Assembly: GCF_028307215.1 (NCBI RefSeq)
Contig: NZ_JAQMHV010000008.1
Location: 1 to 64,000 of the forward strand
DNA length: 64,000 nucleotides
Source of the DNA: Falsirhodobacter sp. 20TX0035
Lineage (GTDB): Bacteria > Pseudomonadota > Alphaproteobacteria > Rhodobacterales > Rhodobacteraceae
Reading direction: 5' to 3'
Part shown: piece by piece, positions 8,717 to 17,821 of the stretch
Numbering within the stretch: position 1 is the stretch's first letter
Layout of the letters: every line of letters starts with the position of its first letter
Position numbers and translations under genes: made by a program
Notes under the pieces: model-generated
The model's input: the letters and a program-made list of their open reading frames with translations, nothing else
The model's database searches: none
What the model was told of the DNA's origin: nothing

Positions 8717-10819
8717 TCAGCTGGCCTGAGCGGTTTCAAGGGACAGGCCCCGCGCCTCCAGGATCTTCCGGGTCAGGGCCGCGCGTTTCTCCCGCTCCAT
8801 CTGTCTGGAATAGAACAGGGTCTTCTGCAGGTCGGCGGCGTGGTCGCCGGTCAGGCCCAGCTCCTCCAGCTCCGCCTTCACGCGGGCGGCAAGGGGGGCG
8901 CCGGTTTCCTCCTCCAGCTCCTCCTGCATCGCGTCGTAATCTTCGGGGGCAAGGCGCTGCATCACCAGCGCCCACGGCTCCCACTTGCCGGCGAAATAGG
9001 CGGGGAACTTCCGCGCCTCGTCCCCTCGCACCTTGCGCAGCGCAAGGGCCAGGTCGTCCTCCTCCACGTCGGTCGCGTCGAAGTATTTCATGTCGGGCGC
9101 GATGAGGTCCAGATCCAGCGCCTCGCGCAGCTTGACCTGATAGGCGAGGTGGACCTGGATGTGCTCGTTGTCCTCGCCATACCCCAAGGCGTCGGCCTTG
9201 GCGCGGGCGATGTCGGCCAGCTTTTCCGTCCGGTACATCTGGCGGCCCTTGTCCAGGAGGGCGTCCAGCCGGTCGTCGTATAGCCCGTCCTCCACATCGG
9301 CGGCGACGCGGGCGATCTGCATGTCGTTCCAGATATAGGTGACACGGTCATCGCAGCGCGTGGTCGCGCTGAAGGACACGAGGAAGAACTTCTGGCGCAG
9401 GTTTTCGCGCTGCGTGGCCTCGCGGATGTTGCTGGCCACGGCCGCGCGCATGGCAGGGCTCTGGAACGTCTCTACCCCGGACAGGCGGTCGAGGAAGTCG
9501 CCGAAGGCCTTGGCGCCGGTTTCCTCGGCAAAGCCCGTCCACTGCCGGGCCAGCGCATCGTCGTTCAGCCAGGCGCCCACGCTTTGGGTCAGGGCCTCGG
9601 GCTCGGCCTCCTCGTCCGAGTCGTAGGAGGCTTCGGAGCCTTCCTCCTCGGCCAGCCAGCCCTCGGGCACCACCGCGTCGCGTTCCTCGTCCAGGATGAC
9701 CCAAAGGCCGGGATTGGCGTCGCGCGCCTCCAGGATGGCCGCGCTGGCCAGAAGCCCGATGGGGTTGCCGTTCAGGTGGATAACGCCGGGGCTGGCGAAG
9801 TTCTCGATCAGGCTGTCCGGCACTTCCGCCAGGTTGTTGTCGGACACATCAAGGTAGGTGACGCCGTCCGGCACCCGGTCGGGCAGGGCCGTCAGGGCGT
9901 TCTGGGCCGCGTTCAGCTCTTTCAGCGCGGGGGGCAGGCGCCCGGGAAGCTGCTCGATGACGTTTTCCCGGACGTTGAGGTCCGTGAGCCCGGCGGGCAG
10001 CGTTTCCGGCAAGGCGTCCAGCCAGTTCCCCGACGCGTCGAGGTTGGTGAGCGTCGAGGGCAGGGTGGCGGGCAGTTCGCTGATCGCGTTCTTGGCCACC
10101 TTCAGATCCACGAGGCCTTCGGGCAGCGTGTCCGGCAGCGCCGTCAACTCGTTCTTGCGCGCGTCCAGCGACCGCAGGCCGGAGGGCAGGGTGCCGGGCA
10201 GAGCGGTCAGCTTGTTGCCGGTCACGCCGATCGTCTCCAGACCCTCGGGCAGGGTGTCGGGCAGGGTCGCCAACTCGTTGCCGTGGGCGCGCAGGGCCTT
10301 CAGGCCGGGGGGCAGGCTGTCCGGCAACCGCGTCAGCTCGTTGTGCGACACTTCCAGCCGTTGCAGGCCCTGCGGCAAGCGGTCTGGCAGGGCGGTCAGG
10401 CCGCAGCTGTTCAGCTTCAGCTCCTGCACCGTGTCGGGCAGCGTATCGGGAAGGGTCGTGAAGGCGTTCGATGACAGGTCGAGGATCAGCACGCCGGCGG
10501 GCAGGGCGGTGGGCAGGCTGGTCAGATCAAGCGCGGACAGGTCCAGCGGCGTCTCGGACCCCGCCGCGTCCTGCGACCACGCCCGGATGCGGGCGACGGC
10601 GGTGGCGCGATCCTCGTCGGGGTCGTGCGCCTCGGCCGCCCAGTCGTCCAGCGCCTGTTCCCATGGGATGTCGGCGGTGGGGGGCGCGATGATCGCGTCG
10701 ATGCTGTGCGTGGCGGGATCGACGGCGGGGCTTTCGCCCGTCAGTTCCGCGATCCAGCGGATCTGCTGGCCGTTCAGGCGCAGGGCCGCGCGGTTGGAAT
10801 GTGCCTGGTTCTGATCCAT
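8717..10819 (-). CDS. Leucine-rich-repeat protein with NEL-type E3 ubiquitin ligase domain
   Basis: A 700-residue protein laid out like IpaH/SspH/SlrP/NopM effectors. It has an N-terminal helical segment (1-90), then about 12 repeats of 20-21 residues (92-352) with the pattern LPxxLPxxLxxLxxxxNxLxx, then an acidic linker (about 365-400), then an all-helical C-terminal domain. Cys489 lies in TTRCDDRVTYIWNDMQ, matching the NEL catalytic C-x-D-R-V-x-x-x-W-N motif, with Asp491 as the conserved acidic partner. NEL enzymes take ubiquitin from a eukaryotic E2 onto the cysteine and modify host proteins bound by the LRR. Bacteria lack ubiquitin, so delivery into a eukaryotic cell is implied. There is no Sec signal peptide; a secretion signal cannot be judged. 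ATG 10819 follows AAAAGGA. Upstream by 67 bases is an unknown gene in the same direction. Confidence 0.88.
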   Translation of the reverse strand: MDQNQAHSNRAALRLNGQQIRWIAELTGESPAVDPATHSIDAIIAPPTADIPWEQALDDWAAEAHDPDEDRATAVARIRAWSQDAAGSETPLDLSALDLTSLPTALPAGVLILDLSSNAFTTLPDTLPDTVQELKLNSCGLTALPDRLPQGLQRLEVSHNELTRLPDSLPPGLKALRAHGNELATLPDTLPEGLETIGVTGNKLTALPGTLPSGLRSLDARKNELTALPDTLPEGLVDLKVAKNAISELPATLPSTLTNLDASGNWLDALPETLPAGLTDLNVRENVIEQLPGRLPPALKELNAAQNALTALPDRVPDGVTYLDVSDNNLAEVPDSLIENFASPGVIHLNGNPIGLLASAAILEARDANPGLWVILDEERDAVVPEGWLAEEEGSEASYDSDEEAEPEALTQSVGAWLNDDALARQWTGFAEETGAKAFGDFLDRLSGVETFQSPAMRAAVASNIREATQRENLRQKFFLVSFSATTRCDDRVTYIWNDMQIARVAADVEDGLYDDRLDALLDKGRQMYRTEKLADIARAKADALGYGEDNEHIQVHLAYQVKLREALDLDLIAPDMKYFDATDVEEDDLALALRKVRGDEARKFPAYFAGKWEPWALVMQRLAPEDYDAMQEELEEETGAPLAARVKAELEELGLTGDHAADLQKTLFYSRQMEREKRAALTRKILEARGLSLETAQAS
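9765..10546 (-). repeat. Tandem LRR-coding repeat array (about 60-63 bp units)
   Basis: About 12 consecutive, diverged units of 60-63 bases inside the NEL gene encode the leucine-rich repeats. Each unit carries a CTGCCG...CTGCCC (LP..LP) core on the coding strand. Homologous units could recombine and change repeat number and target specificity. Confidence 0.75.
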
Positions 10820-10886
10820 GTCTTCGTCCTTTTGCAGGCCGCCGTCCGGTCCGGGGGCGCCTGATGATGCAGAATGCCGCCTTGCC

Positions 10887-12218
10887 TCAGGCGGCCAGCG
10901 TCGCCTCGATCTTCGCAAGCCCGCGTTCCAGCACGGGGGTCACGTAGGCGCCCTTGCCGAAGGGCACAGCGTCCGTGATGGTGTGTTCCTGAAGCGCCGC
11001 GCGGCACGAGGCGAGGCTGGCCAGCGCATCGCGGCGCGTGTCCGGGGTCAGCCCCTCCGCCCCGATCCGGTCCAGATGCCGCGCGAGGTCGGACGCTGCC
11101 ACCTGCGCCAGAAGGGCGTCCACGCGGGACCAGCCGTGGCCCAGATCCTCGATCCGCAGCGGGCTGTCCAGACGCGCCAGATGCCCGTTCACGGTGGATT
11201 TGAGGTCGTCGAAATCAGTCCGTGCTTCGGCCAGGCAGGTGGTCCAAACGGCTTGGACCGGGTGCGGGGCACTGTCCACGAAATACTGCGCGATCCGGTC
11301 GGGATCGGACAGGACCGGCAGCAGCGTGCGCGACAAGCGGTCCACCAGTGCCAGGCGTTCATCGGCATGGGTGGCCCCGCCGAACAGGCTGGCGACGCGC
11401 TCCTCGATCTTCGCGCGCGAGACGACTGCGGTGCGGCCCGCCCGTTTCAGAACCTCCGTTCCCAGATCGCGGAAATGGTCCACCACTTCGGCGGTGGTCA
11501 CGGGCTGATCGGCGGGCCGGTCCGTCAGGACGTCCCGGTTCGAGGGGCCAAGGAGGGCGGTCTGCCCCACCTCCAGCAACAGGCGCGCGGCGGCGTTCTT
11601 CATCGTGTCGGGATCGCTGCGTTCGGTCAGCGCGGCGAGACGGTCGCGGGTGGCAGCCTCGAACGCGTCGGCATCAAAGCTGTTGGCGCGCCGGATCCGC
11701 GACAGGACGGAGCGGGCGATGTCCGTCAGGACCGCGGCCTGCGTCGTCGCCTCCGTCGATCCCTCCGAAGGGGCGTCATCGGCAGGCGCTTCCTCTGCCG
11801 CGGGCGCTTCGGCCGCGTCCTCCTCGAACTCCGCAGCAAGGACGGGATCAAGGACGAGCGGGCCTTCGGGTTCGGCCTCCTCCTCCAGATGACCGCCGAG
11901 GATGACGCGCTTCGACCGCCCGCACAGCTTCAGCCACGCCGTGAACAGGCGCTTTGCCCGCGCGAAGGCCCCCTTGTTCATGAAAAGGACGACCGGCCCT
12001 TCCTCGCTGATGGTGGAAAACCCGGCCACCACGGGCTTTGCGCCGGTGCGTGTCACCTCGGCCCGCGCGGCGGCCTTTGTCGGCTTCATGCGGATGACGG
12101 ACAGATCCGCCAGCGTTCCCGCGGCAAAGGCGGCACCGTCCTCCTTGCGGTTCATCAGGAACGAGAGTTCCTTCCGGGCCTTCGGCGCTTCGTCCTTGCT
12201 GGTCCACTGGGTCGCCAT
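10887..12218 (-). CDS. Unrecognised 443-residue protein, operon partner of the NEL ligase
   Basis: I do not recognise a family. The N-terminal about 115 residues look like a small alpha/beta domain (SVIRMKPTKAAARAEV, GPVVLFMNKGAFARAK, KRVILGG). An acidic, Ala/Glu-rich linker follows (about 120-165), then a long helical region to the end with many Arg/Leu/Asp heptad-like stretches. There is no signal peptide or transmembrane segment, so it is probably cytoplasmic or secreted by a non-Sec route. ATG 12218 is supported by GGAAGGCG upstream. The NEL gene begins 67 bases downstream in the same direction, suggesting co-transcription. A chaperone, co-effector or unrelated housekeeping role are all possible. 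Confidence 0.65.
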   Translation of the reverse strand: MATQWTSKDEAPKARKELSFLMNRKEDGAAFAAGTLADLSVIRMKPTKAAARAEVTRTGAKPVVAGFSTISEEGPVVLFMNKGAFARAKRLFTAWLKLCGRSKRVILGGHLEEEAEPEGPLVLDPVLAAEFEEDAAEAPAAEEAPADDAPSEGSTEATTQAAVLTDIARSVLSRIRRANSFDADAFEAATRDRLAALTERSDPDTMKNAAARLLLEVGQTALLGPSNRDVLTDRPADQPVTTAEVVDHFRDLGTEVLKRAGRTAVVSRAKIEERVASLFGGATHADERLALVDRLSRTLLPVLSDPDRIAQYFVDSAPHPVQAVWTTCLAEARTDFDDLKSTVNGHLARLDSPLRIEDLGHGWSRVDALLAQVAASDLARHLDRIGAEGLTPDTRRDALASLASCRAALQEHTITDAVPFGKGAYVTPVLERGLAKIEATLAA

Positions 12219-12563
12219 GATCTGCCGTCGCCTTCCGCTGTTGATCCGCGATCCCGGCGCGACCTTGCAGGCCGTCACCGGGGATCGAAACTGCGGATGT
12301 TATAGGCCGGACCGAGCCGGAAGGACGCCATGCCCATTTTGGATGAAGGCATGCGAAGCGCGGATGGCGCGTTCGTGCGGCGGGCGTCCACTTCCGACCT
12401 TGGGGAGCCATGGTAGAATTGAACGATTAGAAGTCTGCAAGGTGCTGGTCCCGCGACTGAGACGTGTCCTCTTGCGCCCTTGACCTTTCTAAATTGATCC
12501 GGCAAGCAAAATCACATAATCCAAGTTATCGTAATTCGTTCAGCGTCGGGAGAGCGCTATTTG
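12219..12563. other. Gene-free, partly AT-rich segment left of the IS element
   Basis: This is the upstream region of the NEL operon. Positions about 12480-12560 are clearly AT-richer than the surroundings, which would suit a promoter or acquired DNA. No protein-like frame or tRNA is seen. I cannot place a promoter with confidence. Confidence 0.4.
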
Positions 12564-12586
12564 CAACTGCGACTTTTGTTTGAATG
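12564..12586 (+). repeat. Left terminal inverted repeat of the IS30-family element
   Basis: CAACTGCGACTTTTG... pairs, in inverted orientation, with 13630-13652. The identical core is TGCGACTT; about 15 of 23 positions match. The exact outer boundary is uncertain by a few bases. Confidence 0.55.
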
Positions 12587-12615
12587 CAATGACTTGCTCA
12601 ACAGGAGATCACCGG

Positions 12616-13617
12616 ATGTGTGCCATATACTCTCAGCTTAGTCTGGATGAGCGCAAGAAGATCGAGCGCTGGAGGAACACAAACGTCCCTGTAACCGAGA
12701 TGGCGCGGGTTCTGCAGCGCCACCGCTCGACGATCTTCCGCGAGATCCGGCGCAATCACTTCCACGATGCCGATATGCCCAAGGTTCGTGGCTACTTCGC
12801 GCTGGCGGCGCAAACTAGGACTGCCAAACGCCGCGCTCGGCAGCGCAAGCTGATCCGCCATCCGCAGCTTTGCCAGCGGATCGTAGACCACATCACCTCC
12901 GGCTGGACACCGGAACAGATCGCGGGCCGCCTGCGCCTTGAGAACGCCCGGCCCCGCGCGTGCCAGGAGACGATCTATCGTTACATCTACGGCCGCGAGG
13001 GCATGAAGCCGGAACTCTGGTGGTATCTTCCGACCCACCGCAAATCCCGCCACCCTCGGCAGGGTCGCAGGCCCCGTATCTCCAAGTTCCACCGCGACGT
13101 CAGCATCCTATTCCGACCCGAAGCCGTAGCGCAGCAACAAGAGTTCGGGCACTGGGAAGGCGATCTGATCCTGTTCCGGCAGGCGTTTGGCCAGCAAAAT
13201 CTGACCTCGCTGGTGGAGCGCACAACCCGCTTCGCGGTCCTGCTGAAGAACGACAGCAAGCGCAGCACCTCGGTCATGGCGAAGATCGCAACCTTGCTCC
13301 GCGACCTGCCATACTCTGCCCGCAGGTCCATCACCTTCGACCGCGGCACCCAATTCGTTTCCTGGCCGCACCTGCAGGCCGAAATCGGAACCGCCAGCTG
13401 GTTCTGCGACCCTTCCGCACCCTGGCAAAAAGGCACGGTCGAGAACGCAAACCGCCGAACCCGCCGCTGGCTGCCACGCGACATCGACATCCGCCAGATC
13501 ACCGAGCCGGATCTCCGTGCTCTCTGCGACCGACTCAACGCCACGCGACGCAAATGCCTCGGGTGGAGAACGCCTGCCGAGGTCTTCCGGCAGAAGATGC
13601 TGGAGGGCAGAACGTGA
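12616..13617 (+). CDS. IS30-family transposase (DDE)
   Basis: A 333-residue transposase. The N-terminal helix-turn-helix (about residues 8-45, LSLDERKKIERW...RHRSTIFREIRRN) is the IS30 DNA-binding motif. The catalytic DDE residues sit in FGHWEGDLILF (first Asp), ITFDRGTQF (second Asp) and WQKGTVENANRR (Glu), followed by the typical RRWLPRDIDI segment. ATG 12616 is preferred over upstream TTG 12580 and ATG 12589 because AGGAG lies 8 bases ahead. Full length with no frame break, so potentially functional. Confidence 0.95.
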   Translation: MCAIYSQLSLDERKKIERWRNTNVPVTEMARVLQRHRSTIFREIRRNHFHDADMPKVRGYFALAAQTRTAKRRARQRKLIRHPQLCQRIVDHITSGWTPEQIAGRLRLENARPRACQETIYRYIYGREGMKPELWWYLPTHRKSRHPRQGRRPRISKFHRDVSILFRPEAVAQQQEFGHWEGDLILFRQAFGQQNLTSLVERTTRFAVLLKNDSKRSTSVMAKIATLLRDLPYSARRSITFDRGTQFVSWPHLQAEIGTASWFCDPSAPWQKGTVENANRRTRRWLPRDIDIRQITEPDLRALCDRLNATRRKCLGWRTPAEVFRQKMLEGRT

Positions 13618-13629
13618 CCGCCCTACCCT

Positions 13630-13652
13630 CATCAGGGCAGAAGTCGCACTTC
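13630..13652 (-). repeat. Right terminal inverted repeat of the IS30-family element
   Basis: Read on the minus strand this begins GAAGTGCGACTTCTG, matching the left end in the core TGCGACTT. It lies 12 bases after the transposase stop. Confidence 0.55.
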
Positions 13653-13778
13653 ATGTGGCGCGCACCCGGCCGGTGCATGGCTGCCTCCGGCGCTGCCGAC
13701 AGCAACGGACAGCTTGGAGATCTGGCGCGGCGCTGTCGTCGCGATCCTCCACCAGATCTCCGCACCCGCCGCGACGGA

Positions 13779-13959
13779 TCACACCAGCGGTAGCAGCAGG
13801 TTCATCAGCACCACTACGAGGCCGGTCACCGAAACGACGGACTGGATGACGGAGATCGTGGCCGTCGCCTCGCCCATCGTCCTGCCGAAGGAATTCCTTC
13901 ACCAGTCAGAAACCGGCTTGGTTGGCGTAGTTGAAGAACAGCGACCCGCTGCCGATCAT
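13779..13959 (-). pseudogene. Decayed C-terminus of a GntP-like (gluconate-type) permease
   Basis: Reading the minus strand with one frame correction gives a typical last part of a GntP-superfamily transporter: GSGSLFFNYANQAGF, then LVKEF, then GEATATISVIQSVVSVTGL and a hydrophobic end stopping at 13779. Two lesions are visible: TGA at 13906-13908 where the family has Trp (GFW), and one extra C in the run at about 13893-13897 that shifts the frame after KEF. Everything further N-terminal is missing or unrecognisable, and the IS30 element lies just downstream. The family call rests on the FW-x-x-KEFF...S-V...S-V-x-G pattern; another ion-transporter family with a similar end is possible. Confidence 0.6.
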
Positions 13960-14052
13960 GCTCGGACGTGCGGACCAGCACGAAGAAGCAGGTTTTGAGC
14001 GAGAGGCCGAAGATCAATCTTGATCGGCTGGGAAAGGACGGCCCCAGCGTCA

Positions 14053-14445
14053 CTATCCCGGGATGCGCGCGATCACCTTGATCTCCAGATCGAAGCCAGC
14101 GAGCCAAGTGACCCCGACGGCCGTCCAGGTGGGATAAGGGCGGCCCGGGAACGCCTCGGCCTTCACCTCCATGATGGTCGAAAGCTGCGCCTCGGGGTCG
14201 GTGTGGAAGGTCGTGACGTCGATGATGTCGTCAAAGGTGCAGCCCGCCGCGTGCAGCACCGATTTTAGGTTGGCAAAGGCCCGGCGCACCTGATCGGCAA
14301 AGACAGGCTCGGGCGAGCCGTCGTCGCGGCTGCCTACCTGGCCGGACACGAAGAGCAGGTCACCCGAGCGCACCGCCGGGGAATAGCCGTGAAGGTCGTA
14401 AAGCGCGTGGCGGGTGGGATGAACGATGGCGTCACGTTGCGACAT
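14053..14445 (-). CDS. RidA/YjgF-YER057c-UK114 family protein
   Basis: A 130-residue cytoplasmic protein of the Rid superfamily, whose best-known members hydrolyse reactive enamine/imine intermediates to ketoacids. Family landmarks are YSPAVRSGDLLFVSGQVG, FANLKSVLHAAGCTFDDIIDVTTF and the C-terminal PTWTAVGVTWLAGFDLEIKVIA. The position equivalent to the RidA catalytic Arg reads TWTAVGV (no Arg), so it probably belongs to a Rid subgroup rather than true RidA deaminases. ATG 14445 follows GAAAGGA. It diverges from a TetR gene and shares its operator-rich 107-base promoter region, so it is the likely target of that regulator. Confidence 0.85.
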   Translation of the reverse strand: MSQRDAIVHPTRHALYDLHGYSPAVRSGDLLFVSGQVGSRDDGSPEPVFADQVRRAFANLKSVLHAAGCTFDDIIDVTTFHTDPEAQLSTIMEVKAEAFPGRPYPTWTAVGVTWLAGFDLEIKVIARIPG

Positions 14446-14471
14446 GGCCTGTCCTTTCAGAAGTGATTGAG

Positions 14472-14532
14472 ATACGATGCGTATGTAGACCAACATACGT
14501 ATTGCACGTCAATACACATACGATACGTATAT
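14472..14532. promoter_or_regulatory. Operator cluster between ridA-like and tetR genes
   Basis: Two near-identical 15-base boxes, ATACGATGCGTATGT (14472-14486) and ATACGATACGTATAT (14518-14532), flank a third palindrome ATACGTAT (14495-14502). The first box and the 14494 region also form an inverted repeat CGTATGT-6-ACATACG. The second box ends just before the tetR ribosome binding site. This is a good candidate binding array for the adjacent TetR protein, repressing both divergent genes. Confidence 0.7.
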
Positions 14533-14552
14533 GACCAAAAGGAGCAGGAAGA

Positions 14553-15146
14553 ATGGCCACCACCCGGGCGGACACCATGCAGGCGAACCGTGCCAAGCTG
14601 ATCGCGGCCGCGCGCGCGGCCTTTGCCGAAAGGGGATATGCGGCCGCCTCCATGGACGATCTCACGGCCGGCGTGGGGCTGACGCGCGGGGCGTTGTATC
14701 ATAACTTCGGCGACAAGAAGGGGCTGCTGGCCGCCGTCGTCGCGCAGATCGACGAGGAGATGGCCGCCCGGGCCCGCACCGCAGCGGATGCGGAGCCTGA
14801 CGCCTGGCAAGCCCTGCTGACCGAAGGCACCGTCTATATCGAGATGGCGCTGGAGCCGGAGGTGCAGCGGATCGTCCTGCTGGACGGCCCTGCGGTGCTG
14901 GGCGACCCCTCGCGTTGGCCCAGCCAGAACGCCTGCCTTGCCGCGACCCGGCAGACGGTGGAGGCGTTGATCGCCGACGGCACTCTGAAGCCGCTGGACG
15001 CCGAGGCCGCGGCGCGGCTGATCAGCGGCGCCGCGCTGAACGCCGCCCTGTGGGTGGCGGCCAGCGACGATCCGGCCCAGACCCTGCCAAAGGCGGTCGA
15101 AACCTTCCGCGCCCTGACCTCGGGCCTGCTGAGGCGCGAGGGCTGA
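14553..15146 (+). CDS. TetR/AcrR family transcriptional repressor
   Basis: A 197-residue regulator. The N-terminal TetR helix-turn-helix (about residues 12-58) includes FAERGYAAASMDDLTAGVGLTRGALYHNFGDKKGLL. The C-terminal ligand-binding domain is helical, with QRIVLLDGPAVLG typical of one AcrR-like subgroup. ATG 14553 is preceded by AAGGAG. It probably represses itself and the divergent Rid-family gene through the boxes at 14472-14532. The ligand is unknown. It converges on the CYTH gene with a gap of six bases. Confidence 0.9.
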   Translation: MATTRADTMQANRAKLIAAARAAFAERGYAAASMDDLTAGVGLTRGALYHNFGDKKGLLAAVVAQIDEEMAARARTAADAEPDAWQALLTEGTVYIEMALEPEVQRIVLLDGPAVLGDPSRWPSQNACLAATRQTVEALIADGTLKPLDAEAAARLISGAALNAALWVAASDDPAQTLPKAVETFRALTSGLLRREG

Positions 15147-15152
15147 GACCCG

Positions 15153-15662
15153 TCAGGCCGGAACCGCCGCGGCCCGCATCAGCGCCCGAACCGCCTGCGG
15201 GCCTTGATGGGCGGCGGCGGCCACGGCCGAAGCTCCGAACCGCTGGTCGCCGGTGATCTCGCGCCCCACCCAATCCGGCAGGACCAGCGCGTGATCCTCG
15301 TGCGGAAGCTCCGCATCCGTTGTCACGAAGCCATGGAGGGGGCCCACATATTCGTCCACCTGCCAGACAAGGCCCGCCACGACCACGTCGTGCCGGCGCT
15401 TTTCAATCGGCGGGGTGGTCACGAGGTCGCGGACCATTGCCCGCGCGTCCGGCTCCGCCAGCGGGATGTGATACTCGCAGCGACGGGTGCCGCGCCTGTT
15501 GCCCTTGAAGGTGAGCATGGCCGTGTCGTCGCACAGCCGCATGCGGGCCTTCCCGCCCTCGAACTGCGCGATGAGGTAGTCGGTGATGTGGCGGGAGTGC
15601 CGGACGCCGTCCCGCCACCCGGCGTTCCGGATCAGGAACTTCCTTTCAATCTCAACCTGCAT
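15153..15662 (-). CDS. CYTH domain protein (inorganic triphosphatase-like)
   Basis: A 169-residue cytoplasmic enzyme of the CYTH superfamily (CyaB, thiamine triphosphatase, triphosphate tunnel metalloenzymes). The defining N-terminal E-x-E-x-K motif is present as EIERKFL at residues 4-10. Alternating basic and acidic strands that line the tunnel follow: RMRLCDDTAMLTFKG, RRCEYHIPL, VWQVDEY and AELPHED. Most bacterial stand-alone members hydrolyse inorganic triphosphate with Mg2+. ATG 15662 has only a weak TAAGAG ahead, but the motif begins immediately after it, fixing the start. Confidence 0.85.
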   Translation of the reverse strand: MQVEIERKFLIRNAGWRDGVRHSRHITDYLIAQFEGGKARMRLCDDTAMLTFKGNRRGTRRCEYHIPLAEPDARAMVRDLVTTPPIEKRRHDVVVAGLVWQVDEYVGPLHGFVTTDAELPHEDHALVLPDWVGREITGDQRFGASAVAAAAHQGPQAVRALMRAAAVPA

Positions 15663-16202
15663 GAAACTCTTACCCGTTGAACGGCGGATCAACGGGCCGG
15701 CGGTCGGCGGGGTTCCCCGTGGGTGGCCGCCGGGCCGCGGGTGGGGCCTGCGACGGCCTGACGCGGTCGCTTTCATCGGCTTCTGACAGCCGAAAAGCGC
15801 TCCCAGACATACCTCATGCGCTCCGGCGCCTTCATGCCCCAGCAGGATGGTTGCCCGTGCCATGGCCGAAATGCAAGGCCCACGCCTCCTCACCGGATCA
15901 TGAGCGTTGGCCGACTTCAGATCAGGTTGGAATCTCGGCGAGGTGTTTCAAGCACCCGTTCGCGTGGAACATCCTCCTGCAATCCGCGCCGTTCTAAGGC
16001 GAGGCGAGTTTGAAAAAGTACCAGCATGCCTCAAAACCAACCGATCGCGTTTTCAACCGTATCTCCCCGGAGCGGACGTGCAGCCCGTGCCCGTGACACG
16101 GCGAACTTCGGCTTTTAGGCCGAGCCTGTTCTGCCGGGACGTGGGCTTCGCAGAAAGGTTCGCGCGCGGGCGTCTTTGGGTGACGTGGCTGCGACGCACG
16201 CG
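15663..16202. other. Gene-free region between CYTH and aspartase genes
   Basis: About 540 bases carry only low-quality frames with no family signature and unusual composition for coding. A mildly AT-richer patch occurs at about 16005-16060. No tRNA or repeat found. Confidence 0.4.
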
Positions 16203-16208
16203 GAAAAG

Positions 16209-16240
16209 CGGGCGCTCTGCCGTTACAAGGAAAGCGCCCG
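16209..16240 (-). terminator. Probable rho-independent terminator of the aspartase gene
   Basis: Perfect 8-bp stem CGGGCGCT/AGCGCCCG with a 16-base loop. On the minus strand it is followed by CTTTTCC, and it lies 40 bases after the aspA stop. Confidence 0.6.
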
Positions 16241-16279
16241 GCCCGCGTGCGACCGCCCTGCCCCTGAATGGCCAGAGGA

Positions 16280-17743
<1,464 letters not shown>

Positions 17744-17821
17744 CGGGGCGATCCTTTGGTTGCCTGTTCCCCTGCCGATATGCGCCCCGTCGTGCAGACG
17801 CCAATGCCGTTTTCGGCAGGG

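Larger units (their letters stand above)
12564..13652 (+). mobile_element. IS30-family insertion sequence
   Basis: An element of about 1.09 kb consisting of one transposase gene bounded by imperfect inverted repeats. The left end 12564-12586 and the right end 13630-13652 share, in inverted orientation, the block TGCGACTT plus scattered matches over 23 bases. IS30 elements duplicate only 2-3 bases of target, too short to call here. The right flank holds a decayed permease gene. The transposase frame is intact, so the element could be active. Confidence 0.75.
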
